Shown here one piece after another: positions 39,976-49,478 of a DNA stretch of 64,000 nucleotides (within the stretch, counting starts at the first letter, position 1; each line of letters begins with the position of its first letter). The position numbers and the translations under genes are program-made. This DNA is from Alistipes sp. CAG:831. Lineage in GTDB: Bacteria > Bacteroidota > Bacteroidia > Bacteroidales > UBA932. The notes below the pieces were generated by a model. It saw nothing but the letters and a program-made list of their open reading frames with translations. It did not search any database and was not told the DNA's origin. The stretch lies in contig HF990347.1 of NCBI GenBank assembly GCA_000432775.1, forward strand, positions 4,126 through 68,125, read 5' to 3'.

Positions 39976-41577
39976 ATGACGGAGAAGATCATAATCCTCG
40001 ATTTCGGCTCACAGGTCACCCAGCTTATCGGCCGCAGACTCAGGGAGCTGAACGTTTACTGTGAAATCCATCCATTCAACAGGATTCCCGTCCTCGACGA
40101 CAGCGTCCGGGGCGTGGTTCTCTCGGGCAGCCCCTGGTCCGTCCGGGACAGCAAGGCTCCCAGCCCGGATCTCTCCGGCATCAAGGGCCGTTACCCTATG
40201 CTGTGCATCTGCTACGGAGCCCAGTACATTGCCCACCGCTACGGAGGGGAGGTCAATCCTTCCATCGCCCGTGAATACGGCAGGGCCATCATGCACATCA
40301 AGGAACAATGCCCCCTGTTCGAAGGCATTCCATCCGACTCGCAGGTCTGGATGTCCCACGGCGACACCATCGCCCGTCTCCCGGAAGGAGCGGAAGTCAT
40401 AGCCTCCACCGACGATGTGGTCAATGCCGCCTATTATATAAAAGGAGAGCAGACCTGGTGCGTGCAGTTCCATCCGGAGGTCTACCACTCGACCTACGGG
40501 CCTCAGATTCTGGAAAATTTCGCAATGCGCATCTGCGGATGCAAGGGCGACTGGACTCCCGCCTCCTTCATCGAAAGCTCCATTGAGTCCTTAAGGGAGA
40601 AAATAGGTCAGGACAATGTCATCCTCGGCCTCTCCGGCGGAGTCGACTCCTCAGTGGCGGCAGTCCTGCTGCACCGGGCCATAGGCCGGCAGCTGCACTG
40701 CATCTTCGTCAACAACGGGCTGCTGCGCAAGGATGAGTACGAGTCAGTACTGGCCTCCTACCAGGACATGGGCCTCAATGTCCGCGGAGTAGATGCTACC
40801 GAGCTCTTCCTCAAGGCTCTTGAGGGCATCTCTGACCCCGAGGCCAAGCGCAAGGCCATCGGCCGTACCTTCATCGAGGTATTCGATGCCGAGGCACACA
40901 AGATAGAGAACGCATCCTGGCTTGCCCAGGGCACCATATATCCCGATGTGATCGAGTCCACGTCGGTCAACGGTCCCTCGCAGACCATCAAGTCCCACCA
41001 CAACGTGGGCGGTCTGCCTGAGGAGATGAATCTTAAGATCGTCGAGCCCCTGCGCTCCCTCTTCAAGGACGAGGTGCGGAGAGTAGGCCGGGCCCTCGGC
41101 ATCAAGAACTCCCTCATCTCCCGCCATCCGTTCCCCGGTCCCGGTCTCGGCATAAGGGTACTCGGCGAGGTGACCCGCGAGAAACTGGAGATACTGCGCA
41201 ACGCCGACGCCATCTATATCGACGCCCTCCGCTCCACCCCCGCCCCCGAAGGCTGGCAGCCCGCATCCGGAGCAGCGGCAACAGGCGGCACCGAGACCGG
41301 CGAAGGCTTCCTGACCCTCTACGACTGCATCTGGCAGGCCGGAACGATCCTCCCTCCCGTACGCAGCGTGGGAGTCATGGGCGACGAGCGCACCTACGAG
41401 TACACCATCGCCCTCAGGGCAGTGGTCTCCACCGACGGCATGACCGCCGACTGGGTACACCTCCCCTACGACTTCCTGGCGAAAGTCTCCAACGACATCA
41501 TAAACAAAGTGCGGGGAGTGAACCGCGTCGTCTACGACATCTCCTCCAAACCTCCCGCTACTATCGAGTGGGAATAA
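39976..41577 (+). CDS. guaA: GMP synthase (glutamine-hydrolysing)
   Basis: 533 residues from ATG 39976; a longer reading would start upstream of the -7 box. The glutamine amidotransferase domain has CYGAQYIAH with the catalytic cysteine and FHPEVYHS, the ATP pyrophosphatase domain has LSGGVDSSVAA, and the C-terminal dimerisation domain ends TIEWE. Converts XMP to GMP. Between about residues 417 and 445 there is a glycine/alanine/threonine-rich insertion before LYDCIWQA that most GuaA proteins lack. Confidence 0.96.
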   Translation: MTEKIIILDFGSQVTQLIGRRLRELNVYCEIHPFNRIPVLDDSVRGVVLSGSPWSVRDSKAPSPDLSGIKGRYPMLCICYGAQYIAHRYGGEVNPSIAREYGRAIMHIKEQCPLFEGIPSDSQVWMSHGDTIARLPEGAEVIASTDDVVNAAYYIKGEQTWCVQFHPEVYHSTYGPQILENFAMRICGCKGDWTPASFIESSIESLREKIGQDNVILGLSGGVDSSVAAVLLHRAIGRQLHCIFVNNGLLRKDEYESVLASYQDMGLNVRGVDATELFLKALEGISDPEAKRKAIGRTFIEVFDAEAHKIENASWLAQGTIYPDVIESTSVNGPSQTIKSHHNVGGLPEEMNLKIVEPLRSLFKDEVRRVGRALGIKNSLISRHPFPGPGLGIRVLGEVTREKLEILRNADAIYIDALRSTPAPEGWQPASGAAATGGTETGEGFLTLYDCIWQAGTILPPVRSVGVMGDERTYEYTIALRAVVSTDGMTADWVHLPYDFLAKVSNDIINKVRGVNRVVYDISSKPPATIEWE

Positions 41578-41662
41578 GGTACGGTGTGTCATAATAGGCA
41601 ATCTGCTGCGTTACTTTCGGGATGAGTGCCTTGCATCTCACCTATTCTGACGCACCTTATAG
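41578..41662. terminator. Imperfect inverted repeat between convergent guaA and hydroxyacid dehydrogenase genes
   Basis: The sequence AAGGTACGGTGTGTCATAAT just after guaA and ATTCTGACGCACCTTAT at the far end are imperfect reverse complements (AATAGG and GTGYGTCA shared). This could fold as a bidirectional terminator. Evidence is weak. Confidence 0.35.
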
Positions 41663-41684
41663 AGAGAGCAGTAAAATTCGTGTG

Positions 41685-42623
41685 TCAAGCCCCTAAGAAG
41701 GTCCGGATATTGGACTCCAGGACTTCGACCAGACGGCGGCGGGCCTCAATGCTGGTCCACCCGATATGGGGTGAAAGAATCAGTCTGGACGGGTCCTTTA
41801 CGCCCGTGATGTAGGGATGGTCCGCAGGCAGTGGCTCAGTTTCAAAGGTATCCACAGCCGCTCCGGCTATGAGACCGTCATTGAGGGCACGCACCAGGTC
41901 GCTTTCGTTGATGATGCCGCCGCGGGAACAGTTCACGATGTAGGCTCCGCGCTTCATCCGCCCCAACTCTTCGTATGTGACAAGATCCTTTGTCTTAGGA
42001 TTCAGAGGACAGTTTACCGACACGATGTCGCTTCCGCCCAGCAGCTCCCCGAGACTCACGCAGGGATATTCCTTGCAATGCCCGGTGCCGGAAGTCGAAT
42101 AATAGGAAACCTCCATTCCAAAAGCCGTTGCCAGCTCAGCCACACGCGAACCGATATTGCCCATGCCGATGATACCCATCTTCTTGCCCTTGAGCTCCCA
42201 GAACGGGTTGAGCACGTCGGAAAACATCCCGCTGCGGGAATAACGTCCGTCATGGCATATATCATTGAAATACATCCCATGCCCCACCAGATTCAGAATG
42301 TGCATGAAGCACACCTGAGCCACGCTCTCGGTCGAATACGCAGGTACGTTTTTCACAGGTATGCCTTTTGAGGCGGCATAATCCACATCCACGCAATTGA
42401 CCCCGGTCGCGGCCACACAGATAAGCTTCAGATTGCGCGCAGCGTCTATCTCGTCCCTGTAGACCTTTACCTTATTGGTTATGATTATGTCACAGTCCGC
42501 CACCCTGGAGGCAGCCTCTTCCTGCTTCGTAGCATCGTAAAACACTGTCTCGCCGAACTGCTTCAGTCCGTCCAAAGACACATCCTTGCCGACCGTCGCG
42601 GCATCCAGAAAAACTATTTTCAT
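41685..42623 (-). CDS. D-2-hydroxyacid dehydrogenase (glycerate dehydrogenase-like)
   Basis: 312 residues. NAD-binding GMGNIGSRVAELATAFGM, substrate-binding STESVAQVCFMH, NCSRGGIINESDLVRAL and the catalytic His in LSPHIGWTS are all visible. The family reduces 2-oxoacids such as hydroxypyruvate. The PAYSTESVAQ block resembles glycerate dehydrogenase (HprA); the exact substrate is open. Confidence 0.9.
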   Translation of the reverse strand: MKIVFLDAATVGKDVSLDGLKQFGETVFYDATKQEEAASRVADCDIIITNKVKVYRDEIDAARNLKLICVAATGVNCVDVDYAASKGIPVKNVPAYSTESVAQVCFMHILNLVGHGMYFNDICHDGRYSRSGMFSDVLNPFWELKGKKMGIIGMGNIGSRVAELATAFGMEVSYYSTSGTGHCKEYPCVSLGELLGGSDIVSVNCPLNPKTKDLVTYEELGRMKRGAYIVNCSRGGIINESDLVRALNDGLIAGAAVDTFETEPLPADHPYITGVKDPSRLILSPHIGWTSIEARRRLVEVLESNIRTFLGA

Positions 42624-42641
42624 AAAGTCACGAATTTAAAA

Positions 42642-42674
42642 TTTGAAGCAAATTTAAAAAATATTCTAATTTTG
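42642..42674 (+). promoter_or_regulatory. Promoter of the GT28-type glycosyltransferase gene
   Basis: TTTG at 42642-42645, a 21-nt spacer and TAATTTTG at 42667-42674, with the ATG 19 nt further on. Matches the Bacteroidota consensus. Confidence 0.7.
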
Positions 42675-42692
42675 TCTTAAAATACTGCGGAT

Positions 42693-43817
42693 ATGAAAAC
42701 CCTTATTCTATCGTGCGACATGGGCGGAGGACACAACTCCGCAGCCAAGGCTCTCGCCCAGTGGGGCGGACACTACGGAATAGAGTGCGAGATAGCCGAC
42801 ACACTCTCGTTCATCAGTACCGATTTTTCCAAAACCATGTCGGACCTGTACATATTCACCACCAAAAGCAACCTCATAAAAGTCATCTACAGGACAGGCG
42901 AGATAGTACCACGCTCGCGGCGGGTAAAGTCTCCGGTGTACATGGCCAACAAGATATACTGCAAGCGTCTCTGCGACCACATACTCGAAGGCGGCTTCAG
43001 TTCGGTGATATGCACCCACGTATTCCCGGCCGAGGCCATGACCGCACTGCGCCGGGCCGGACTGCTGCCGGCCGGACTCAGAACAGTATTCGTCCAGACC
43101 GACTATGATGCCCTGCCGCTGATGAAGGACCTGGAAGTCGACGGCATCGTAATCCCCCACCCGCACCTTATAGAGGAATGTGTGGCCATAGGAGCCCGCC
43201 GCGAGCTCCTGCATCCGTTCGGCATTCCCGTCAGTGAAGAATGCTGGCATCACAATGACAGGACAGCCGCAAGAAAGGAGTGCACCGGCATCCTGTCCGC
43301 GGAAAAGGATATCCGGAGCAGCGCGGACTGGTATCTGATAATGTCCGGAAGCATGGGTTTCGGCAAGACAGGGGAGCTCATCAGGACCATCGTAGATACT
43401 GAGGGACAGAACGTGGAAGTCCTGGCCGTCTGCGGCAGCAACACCAAGCTCCTCAGCCGGCTGCAGAAAGACTTCGGCACAGTCCCCAATGTACACCTGC
43501 TCGGATTCACCGACCGCGTCCCCCTGCTCATGGATGCCTGCGACGTCCTCTTCACCAAGCCGGGCGGACTGTCCAGCACAGAAGCCGCCGCCAAGCGAAT
43601 TCCGATCATACACACCGCACCCATCCCCGGCTGCGAGACCGACAACGCCCGCTTCTTCCACTACCACGGCATGTCCTACAGCACCACCGATACAGCGCAG
43701 CAGGTCGCCGTCGCACACCGTCTCTGCTCTGATAAAAAATTCAGAGAAGATATGACTGCCGCCCAGGCAGCCAATACCTTCCCTGATACTTCGGAGAATA
43801 TCTTCAATCTCCTATAG
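42693..43817 (+). CDS. Processive diacylglycerol glycosyltransferase-like protein (GT28/MGDG synthase family)
   Basis: 374 residues. SCDMGGGHNSAAKAL at the N-terminus is the MGDG synthase N-domain signature; later VCGSNTKLLSRL, LGFTDRVPLLMDACDVLFTKPGGLSSTEAAAKRIP is the GT28 nucleotide-sugar site. Likely transfers a sugar to a lipid at the inner leaflet. Similar to B. subtilis UgtP in layout; donor and acceptor are not known. Confidence 0.88.
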   Translation: MKTLILSCDMGGGHNSAAKALAQWGGHYGIECEIADTLSFISTDFSKTMSDLYIFTTKSNLIKVIYRTGEIVPRSRRVKSPVYMANKIYCKRLCDHILEGGFSSVICTHVFPAEAMTALRRAGLLPAGLRTVFVQTDYDALPLMKDLEVDGIVIPHPHLIEECVAIGARRELLHPFGIPVSEECWHHNDRTAARKECTGILSAEKDIRSSADWYLIMSGSMGFGKTGELIRTIVDTEGQNVEVLAVCGSNTKLLSRLQKDFGTVPNVHLLGFTDRVPLLMDACDVLFTKPGGLSSTEAAAKRIPIIHTAPIPGCETDNARFFHYHGMSYSTTDTAQQVAVAHRLCSDKKFREDMTAAQAANTFPDTSENIFNLL

Positions 43818-43819
43818 CA

Positions 43820-46429
43820 TTACTTTCCGTTCCATTTCAGAGCCTTGAAGAGCTCAACCACAACGAGAGGAACAAGAGCCAGAAGAACGATTATACCCCA
43901 CTGGTTTAGATTCATGGAGACGAACTCGAAGGCACTCATCAGAGGCGCGATCAGCAGCACTGCGAGGGTCAGCACGAGAGACATCAGCAGGGCGAAGATC
44001 AGCGGCTTGTTGTTCAGGATATTGAACTTGAAGCGGGACTCTGTGTTGGAGTGCAGGTTACCGGCATGCACGAGCTTGGCCATGATCAGCGAGGTGAATG
44101 CCATGGTCTGACCGAGGGCCTCGCCGCCCTGATTCTTACCTATGATAAAGGCAGTGAGGGTAATGGCCGTCACCATAAGACCCTGGTAGCTGATGCGCCA
44201 GATCATACCGCGGTCCATGAACTGCTTGCCCTTGCCGCGGGGACTCTTGCTCATCACATCCTTGGCGGCGGGATCGAGGCTCAGGGCCAGGGCCGGGAAG
44301 GTCTCGCTGACGAGGTTGATCCACAGGATGTGTATAGGCAGCAGGGGAATACCCATGTTGAATATAGAGGTGATGAAGAGCAGAATCACCTCTCCGAGGT
44401 TCGTAGACAGCAGGAAGAGAATGGTCTTGAGGATGTTGTCGTAGATACGGCGGCCCTCGGAGACAGCGGAGACGATGGTCACGAAATTGTCGTCCTGAAG
44501 CACCATGTCCGAAGCGTCCTTGGCCACCTCCGTTCCGGTGATACCCATCGATACTCCGATGTCGGCCTTCTTGAGGGCCGGGGCGTCGTTGACACCGTCA
44601 CCCGTCATGGCCACGATCTCGCCCCTCTTCTGCCAGGCCGTCACGATACGTTCCTTCTGCTCGGGAGCGATACGGGCATAGACCGAATATTTGTCCACAT
44701 TGGCGTCAAAATAAGCATCGTCGAGCTTCTCGAGGTCAGTACCGGTAATGGCCAGGTCGCCCTCCTGGAAGATGCCGATCTTCTTGGCTATGGCCAGGGC
44801 CGTCACCTTGTGGTCACCTGTAATCATCACGGGACGGATACCGGCGCTGCGGCACTCGGCGATGGCGCCGATGACCTCCTCGCGCTCTGGGTCGATCATT
44901 CCGACCATACCGACGAAGATCAGGCCGCGCTCGACCTCCTCCATCTCGGAGGATACCTGCTCCATAGGCCTGTAGGCCATTGCCAGCACCCTGAGGGCCG
45001 ACTCTGCCATGGCCTCGTTGCGCCTCTGCAGGTCCACTATATCGGATGTGGTTATCTCGCGTACCCCGTCCGCAGTCTCTATCCGGTCGCAGACGGAGAG
45101 TATCTCGTCCAGACCGCCCTTGACATTGGCCCTGAGGGAGCCGTCCTCCATGCGGTTGATGGTCGTCATCCTCTTGCGGGAGGAGTCGAAGGCCACCTCT
45201 CCTACCCTCGGGCAACGGGCCTCAAGCTCATCCTTGACCACACCCTGCTTGGCTCCGAGGTCTATCAGGGCTATCTCGGTAGGGTCGCCCACCTTGGTTG
45301 TGGTGCCGTCGCTGTTCTTGACCACCTTGGCGTCGCAGCAGAGCACGGCTACCGACACCAGACGGTCGATATTGCCACTGACCGCATAATCCTCCACCAC
45401 TGTCATCTGGTTCTTGGTCAGAGTACCGGTCTTGTCGGAGCAGATAACGGTAGTACATCCGAGGGTCTCCACAGAGGGCAGCTTGCGGATGATAGCGTTG
45501 TGCCTGGCCATACGGCGCACACCCATCGACAGGATGATGGTCGAGATGGCCGGCAGTCCCTCGGGTATGGCCGCTACAGCCAAGGAAATAGCCACCATGA
45601 ACATGCTGATGACCGGACGGCCGTAGAGCACGCCGATAAGGAATATCACCGCGCAGATTACGATGGAGGCGATGCCTATCACCTTACCGAGTTTCTCCAG
45701 GCGCACCTGCATGGGAGTCTGGGTCTCGGAGTCGCGGTTGAGCATGTTGGCGATCTTGCCTATCTCGGTATTCATGCCTGTACCGACCACTATTCCCTTA
45801 CCGCGGCCGAAGGTCACGACTCCGCTGGAAAACGCCATATTCTTTCTGTCCCCCAAAGGCACATCCGTCTCTTCTATAGTCTCCGGGGACTTCTCTACCG
45901 GGACTGACTCTCCTGTCATGGACGATTCCTGAATGCTCATATTCACGGACTCTGTTATCCTGATGTCGGCCGGTACTATATCGCCGACTTCCAGGACCAC
46001 CACATCTCCCGGCACCACATCCTCCACGTTTACGATGTAGGACTCCCCGCCGCGGATAACCTTTGCCATGGGAGCCGCCATCTTCTTCAGGGCATCCATG
46101 GACTTCTGGGCCTGGTACTCCTGATAGGCGCCGATAAAGGCATTGAGCAGAAGGATACCCATTATGATGTAGGTATCCAGCAGGCCCTCGCCCGTCCGGA
46201 CACCCATGACGCCGGAAATCACCGCCGCGATAATCAGCAGGATGATAAGAAAACTCTTGAACTGCTCCAGGAACATCACGATAAAAGGACGTCCCTTTTT
46301 CTGCACGAGCGTATTCTTGCCGTACTTCTCTATACGGGCGGCTATTCCGTCAGGATCGAGACCGCGCCCCGCGTCGGTCTGCAGCTCCTCAGAAACCTCC
46401 TCGATGGAGTGATTGTAGTATTGCTTCAT
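43820..46429 (-). CDS. P-type Ca2+-transporting ATPase (P2 type)
   Basis: 869 residues from ATG 46429 (MKQYYNHSIEEV); a longer start at 46468 is less likely. Cation ATPase N-terminal domain, about ten membrane helices, actuator TGESVPVEK, phosphorylation ICSDKTGTLTKNQMT, ATP-binding KGGLDEIL, and hinge MTGDGVNDAPALKKADIG. The M4 motif AAIPEGLPA and M6 NLVSETFPALALSLDP fit calcium pumps of the SERCA/PMCA group. Exports Ca2+ (possibly Mn2+). Converges on the preceding glycosyltransferase with only 2 bp between stops. Confidence 0.93.
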   Translation of the reverse strand: MKQYYNHSIEEVSEELQTDAGRGLDPDGIAARIEKYGKNTLVQKKGRPFIVMFLEQFKSFLIILLIIAAVISGVMGVRTGEGLLDTYIIMGILLLNAFIGAYQEYQAQKSMDALKKMAAPMAKVIRGGESYIVNVEDVVPGDVVVLEVGDIVPADIRITESVNMSIQESSMTGESVPVEKSPETIEETDVPLGDRKNMAFSSGVVTFGRGKGIVVGTGMNTEIGKIANMLNRDSETQTPMQVRLEKLGKVIGIASIVICAVIFLIGVLYGRPVISMFMVAISLAVAAIPEGLPAISTIILSMGVRRMARHNAIIRKLPSVETLGCTTVICSDKTGTLTKNQMTVVEDYAVSGNIDRLVSVAVLCCDAKVVKNSDGTTTKVGDPTEIALIDLGAKQGVVKDELEARCPRVGEVAFDSSRKRMTTINRMEDGSLRANVKGGLDEILSVCDRIETADGVREITTSDIVDLQRRNEAMAESALRVLAMAYRPMEQVSSEMEEVERGLIFVGMVGMIDPEREEVIGAIAECRSAGIRPVMITGDHKVTALAIAKKIGIFQEGDLAITGTDLEKLDDAYFDANVDKYSVYARIAPEQKERIVTAWQKRGEIVAMTGDGVNDAPALKKADIGVSMGITGTEVAKDASDMVLQDDNFVTIVSAVSEGRRIYDNILKTILFLLSTNLGEVILLFITSIFNMGIPLLPIHILWINLVSETFPALALSLDPAAKDVMSKSPRGKGKQFMDRGMIWRISYQGLMVTAITLTAFIIGKNQGGEALGQTMAFTSLIMAKLVHAGNLHSNTESRFKFNILNNKPLIFALLMSLVLTLAVLLIAPLMSAFEFVSMNLNQWGIIVLLALVPLVVVELFKALKWNGK

Positions 46430-46524
46430 ATCATTTGAATTAAACCGGCTGCAAAATTGACACTTCATTGCGTATTAATTGTTATGTTTGCAGTAGAAAA
46501 AATGTAGAAAAAGTCGGATTTTAT

Positions 46525-47283
46525 ATGAAAACGGAAGAAAATGGCTTTACAATAGGACTATGCACCGGCGGACGGTGGGACCTGCGCATCAGCGGACGCT
46601 GCCGCAGCATCACGGAAGGATGCCTTTTCATACTGATTCCGCAGCATTTCACCGAGACGATTTCCCGCTCCGATGACTTCAGCGCCAGAACCCTTACCGC
46701 ATCCCTCGAAGCCATTCTCGAACACCCCAGTCCGGTGGACATCAACATCATCAACATCACTTTCCTTCACCCTGTCATCCGACTCGACCCGGACAGGGCC
46801 GCCGGCCTGCTGGAATATTACGAATTCATAGGGAAGCACACGGGCAGGAGCGACAACATCTACGACAAGGAGCTCCGCAAGACCCTGCTATACGCCCTCA
46901 TGCTGGAAATCAGCGATATCTACAACGACATCTCCGGAGACCGCAGCGAGGTGGCCAAACCGCGCCAGGAACAGCTGACCGACGATTTTTTCAAACTGCT
47001 GACGGCACACTACAGAAGCGAGCACAACGTAGCCTTCTACGCCGGACAACTGCACCGCACTCCCAAATATTTCTCAGAGGCTGTACGCCGTATCAGCGGG
47101 CGCTCCGTTTCCGACTGGATAGCCACCATGCTGCTCAGCGACAGCAAGCTGCTGCTCCAGACCACGGACAGGACCATACTCGAGATATCGGAGGAACTGG
47201 GATTCTCCAGCCCCTCGGTCTTCGTGCAGTTCTTCCGGCACCATACCGGCACCACACCGCTGCAGTACCGCAAACAGCTATAG
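46525..47283 (+). CDS. AraC-family transcriptional regulator
   Basis: 252 residues from ATG 46525 (MKTEENGFTIG). The N-terminal part is a cupin-like sensor; the C-terminal 100 residues hold the two helix-turn-helix units (NVAFYAGQLHRTPKYFSEAV and ILEISEELGFSSPSVFVQFF) ending HTGTTPLQYRKQL. TATGTTTG (46483-46490) is a candidate -7 box. It is divergent from the Ca2+-ATPase gene, which it might regulate. Its stop overlaps the convergent cls gene by 6 bp. Confidence 0.88.
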   Translation: MKTEENGFTIGLCTGGRWDLRISGRCRSITEGCLFILIPQHFTETISRSDDFSARTLTASLEAILEHPSPVDINIINITFLHPVIRLDPDRAAGLLEYYEFIGKHTGRSDNIYDKELRKTLLYALMLEISDIYNDISGDRSEVAKPRQEQLTDDFFKLLTAHYRSEHNVAFYAGQLHRTPKYFSEAVRRISGRSVSDWIATMLLSDSKLLLQTTDRTILEISEELGFSSPSVFVQFFRHHTGTTPLQYRKQL

Positions 47284-48771
47284 CAGAGGACTGACCAGAC
47301 GGGCTACCGACTCGTTGAATTTGTTGCGGCGAGGACGCTTGCGCCACTTGGCCTTAGTCACCAAGGTGCAGCGGGAAAGGTCCCTGCGGAACTGGTCCTC
47401 AACAGTCTTCGCGCATTCCGCATCATAGATGACAGAAGTCACCTCGAAATGATGCTCGAAACTGCGGTTGTCCATATTTGCCGAACCGATGATGCAGTAC
47501 TCCCCGTCTATGCTGAGCACCTTTGAATGATTGAATCCCCTCTTGAACAGATACACCTTGACTCCCGCCTCTATAAGCTCCGATATATAGGACATGGTAC
47601 CCCAGTTTGTCAGCCATGTATCCGAGCGTTCCGGTATCATCAGCGACACCTCCACATCGGACAGGGCCGTGATCTTGATGGCATTGAGTATTGTCTCCGA
47701 GGGTATGAAATACGGAGTTATGATGTAGATGTGGTTGCGTGCCTTGGTGATGGCGGTAAAGTAGCACTGCATGATGGCGGCCCAGTCGCTGTCCGGTCCA
47801 GAAGCCAGTATCTGCGCATAGTACCGGTTGCCCCCTGCCCTGCCGGCCGTGAGCAGTTCCTTGTCCTTTGCATCCAGATACGGGTAGTATTTCCGGCGGC
47901 GACCCAGATTCTTGTTCAGGATAAAATACCTGTCCAGCAGGAAGGTCGCCTGGATGGAAGTCACCGAAGTACCCTCTATCCGCACATGAGTGTCCCGCCA
48001 TTCGGGGAAATCCCCCCCGTCATAGTAGCGGTCCGCTATGTTGACACCGCCCAGAAAACCCACGCGCCCGTCCACTACCAGTATCTTGCGGTGATTGCGG
48101 TAATTGACTATCGGAGGCAGGAAAAAGAGCCGGAACGGGGAGAAATTGAGGATCTCCACCCCGGCCTCCTGCAGCTCCCCCAGGAACTTCCGGCCAAGGT
48201 GCCTTCCTCCGAACCCGTCGAACATCATCCGTACCTCCACCCCCTCCCGTGCCTTGGCGACAAGCACCTCCTTGAAGGCATTGCCGACCTTGTCATCCTC
48301 TATAATGAAGGACTGCAGATGGATATGGGTCCTGGCCCCGCGCATTTCCTCCAGCATAGCCGAAAGAGCCTCCTTCCCCGAGAAATAAATCCGCACGTTT
48401 TCATTGGCGGAAAGCAGACTGTGCGCACTGCGGATATTCTGGACCACCAGCTTGTGGTAGCGCCGTACCTCCTGAGGGATATTCTCCCTGTTCCCGAATT
48501 TCTCCAGCATCTCCTTGCACAGCTCCCTCCTCAACCCGATATCACCAGCCCCCTTGCGGGAAAACATCTTGTCCTTGCGGAAATTGCGCCCGAAGAAAAA
48601 ATACAGGATAATGCCGATATACGGCAACAATATCATGACCATCACCCAAGAGAGTGTCTTGACCGGATCCCTCTTGCTGGAAATCAGCATAACGGAAGAA
48701 TACACCGCTATGGCTATGTTGAGCAGGTAAAGCAACGATGTAAATACGGGCCACAGCTGGGTGAACGTCAT
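47278..48771 (-). CDS. cls: Cardiolipin synthase
   Basis: 497 residues. Two N-terminal membrane helices (about 9-31, 40-60), then two phospholipase D HKD motifs: NHRKILVVDG (H227, K229, D234) and NHSKVLSIDG (H415, K417, D422). Joins two phosphatidylglycerols, or PG and PE, into cardiolipin in the inner membrane. Length typical of ClsA. Ends 3 bp after the menG stop. Confidence 0.95.
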   Translation of the reverse strand: MTFTQLWPVFTSLLYLLNIAIAVYSSVMLISSKRDPVKTLSWVMVMILLPYIGIILYFFFGRNFRKDKMFSRKGAGDIGLRRELCKEMLEKFGNRENIPQEVRRYHKLVVQNIRSAHSLLSANENVRIYFSGKEALSAMLEEMRGARTHIHLQSFIIEDDKVGNAFKEVLVAKAREGVEVRMMFDGFGGRHLGRKFLGELQEAGVEILNFSPFRLFFLPPIVNYRNHRKILVVDGRVGFLGGVNIADRYYDGGDFPEWRDTHVRIEGTSVTSIQATFLLDRYFILNKNLGRRRKYYPYLDAKDKELLTAGRAGGNRYYAQILASGPDSDWAAIMQCYFTAITKARNHIYIITPYFIPSETILNAIKITALSDVEVSLMIPERSDTWLTNWGTMSYISELIEAGVKVYLFKRGFNHSKVLSIDGEYCIIGSANMDNRSFEHHFEVTSVIYDAECAKTVEDQFRRDLSRCTLVTKAKWRKRPRRNKFNESVARLVSPLL

Positions 48772-48773
48772 GA

Positions 48774-49478
48774 TTACTTCCTCCCTATATAAAGGTAAGA
48801 CACTCCGCCTGTCATGGACCTCGCGGTCACGTCCCTGAAGCCCCCTTCCGAAAGTTCAGCACTGAACTTGACCGGGGAAGGGAAATCGAACGAGGATTCC
48901 GGCAGATAGGAATAGGCATACGACTGCCTGGAGACAAGCCGGCCTATTGCCGGAAGGATATTCTTGAAATACAATGTATAGACACCTCTCCACAGCCTGT
49001 TGCGGGGAATGGAGAATTCCGCAATGGCAAGCATCCCTCCATCCTTGAGGACGCGGTGCAGTTCCCTGATACATTGTTCCCGCTTATCGAAATTACGGAT
49101 ACCGAATGCAATGGTCACCGCATCGAAACTACCGTCGGCAAAAGGCAGATCGGATGCATCTCCGAAACGGAAATCAATGTCAGGAGCCTTTTTCCTGGCT
49201 ATAGCCAGCATATTCTCCGATATATCAGCCCCGACAACATCGAGGCCCTTGCGCCTGAGCGCGATGGTAACATCCCCTGTCCCGCAGGCCATATCCAGGA
49301 CACTGACATCACCGTTTCTCTGAGCACAGAACGAGACGACAGCACGCACCAGACGCCTCCTCCAGGAACGGTCTATCCCGAAGGAGAGAAGATGATTCAG
49401 TCTGTCGTACACCGGGGCGATCGAATCGAACATCGAGGAGATTGCCTCCCGGCTCTTGTTAAGCTGTCTTTCCGGCAT
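48774..49478 (-). CDS. ubiE: Demethylmenaquinone methyltransferase
   Basis: 234 residues from ATG 49478 (MPERQLNKSREAISS), chosen as it shortens the overlap with the next gene and matches family N-termini (an upstream ATG at 49508 exists). MFDSIAPVYDRLNHLLSFGID and VLDMACGTGDV (AdoMet site), then GIRNFDKREQCIRELHRVLKDGG are UbiE/MenG signatures. Methylates the ring in menaquinone synthesis. Confidence 0.95.
   Translation of the reverse strand: MPERQLNKSREAISSMFDSIAPVYDRLNHLLSFGIDRSWRRRLVRAVVSFCAQRNGDVSVLDMACGTGDVTIALRRKGLDVVGADISENMLAIARKKAPDIDFRFGDASDLPFADGSFDAVTIAFGIRNFDKREQCIRELHRVLKDGGMLAIAEFSIPRNRLWRGVYTLYFKNILPAIGRLVSRQSYAYSYLPESSFDFPSPVKFSAELSEGGFRDVTARSMTGGVSYLYIGRK

Noticed and set aside
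40744..41601. 285-codon open frame antisense to guaA
   Set aside because: Glycine/valine/aspartate-rich shadow of guaA codons without any domain.
42708..43718. 336-codon open frame antisense to the GT28-type glycosyltransferase
   Set aside because: Same reason: mirror of a well supported gene, no start signal and no protein-like composition.
44051..45907. 618-codon open frame antisense to the Ca2+-ATPase
   Set aside because: It lies wholly over a strongly conserved P-type ATPase and gives a histidine/glycine/aspartate-rich nonsense composition expected from GC-rich antisense frames.
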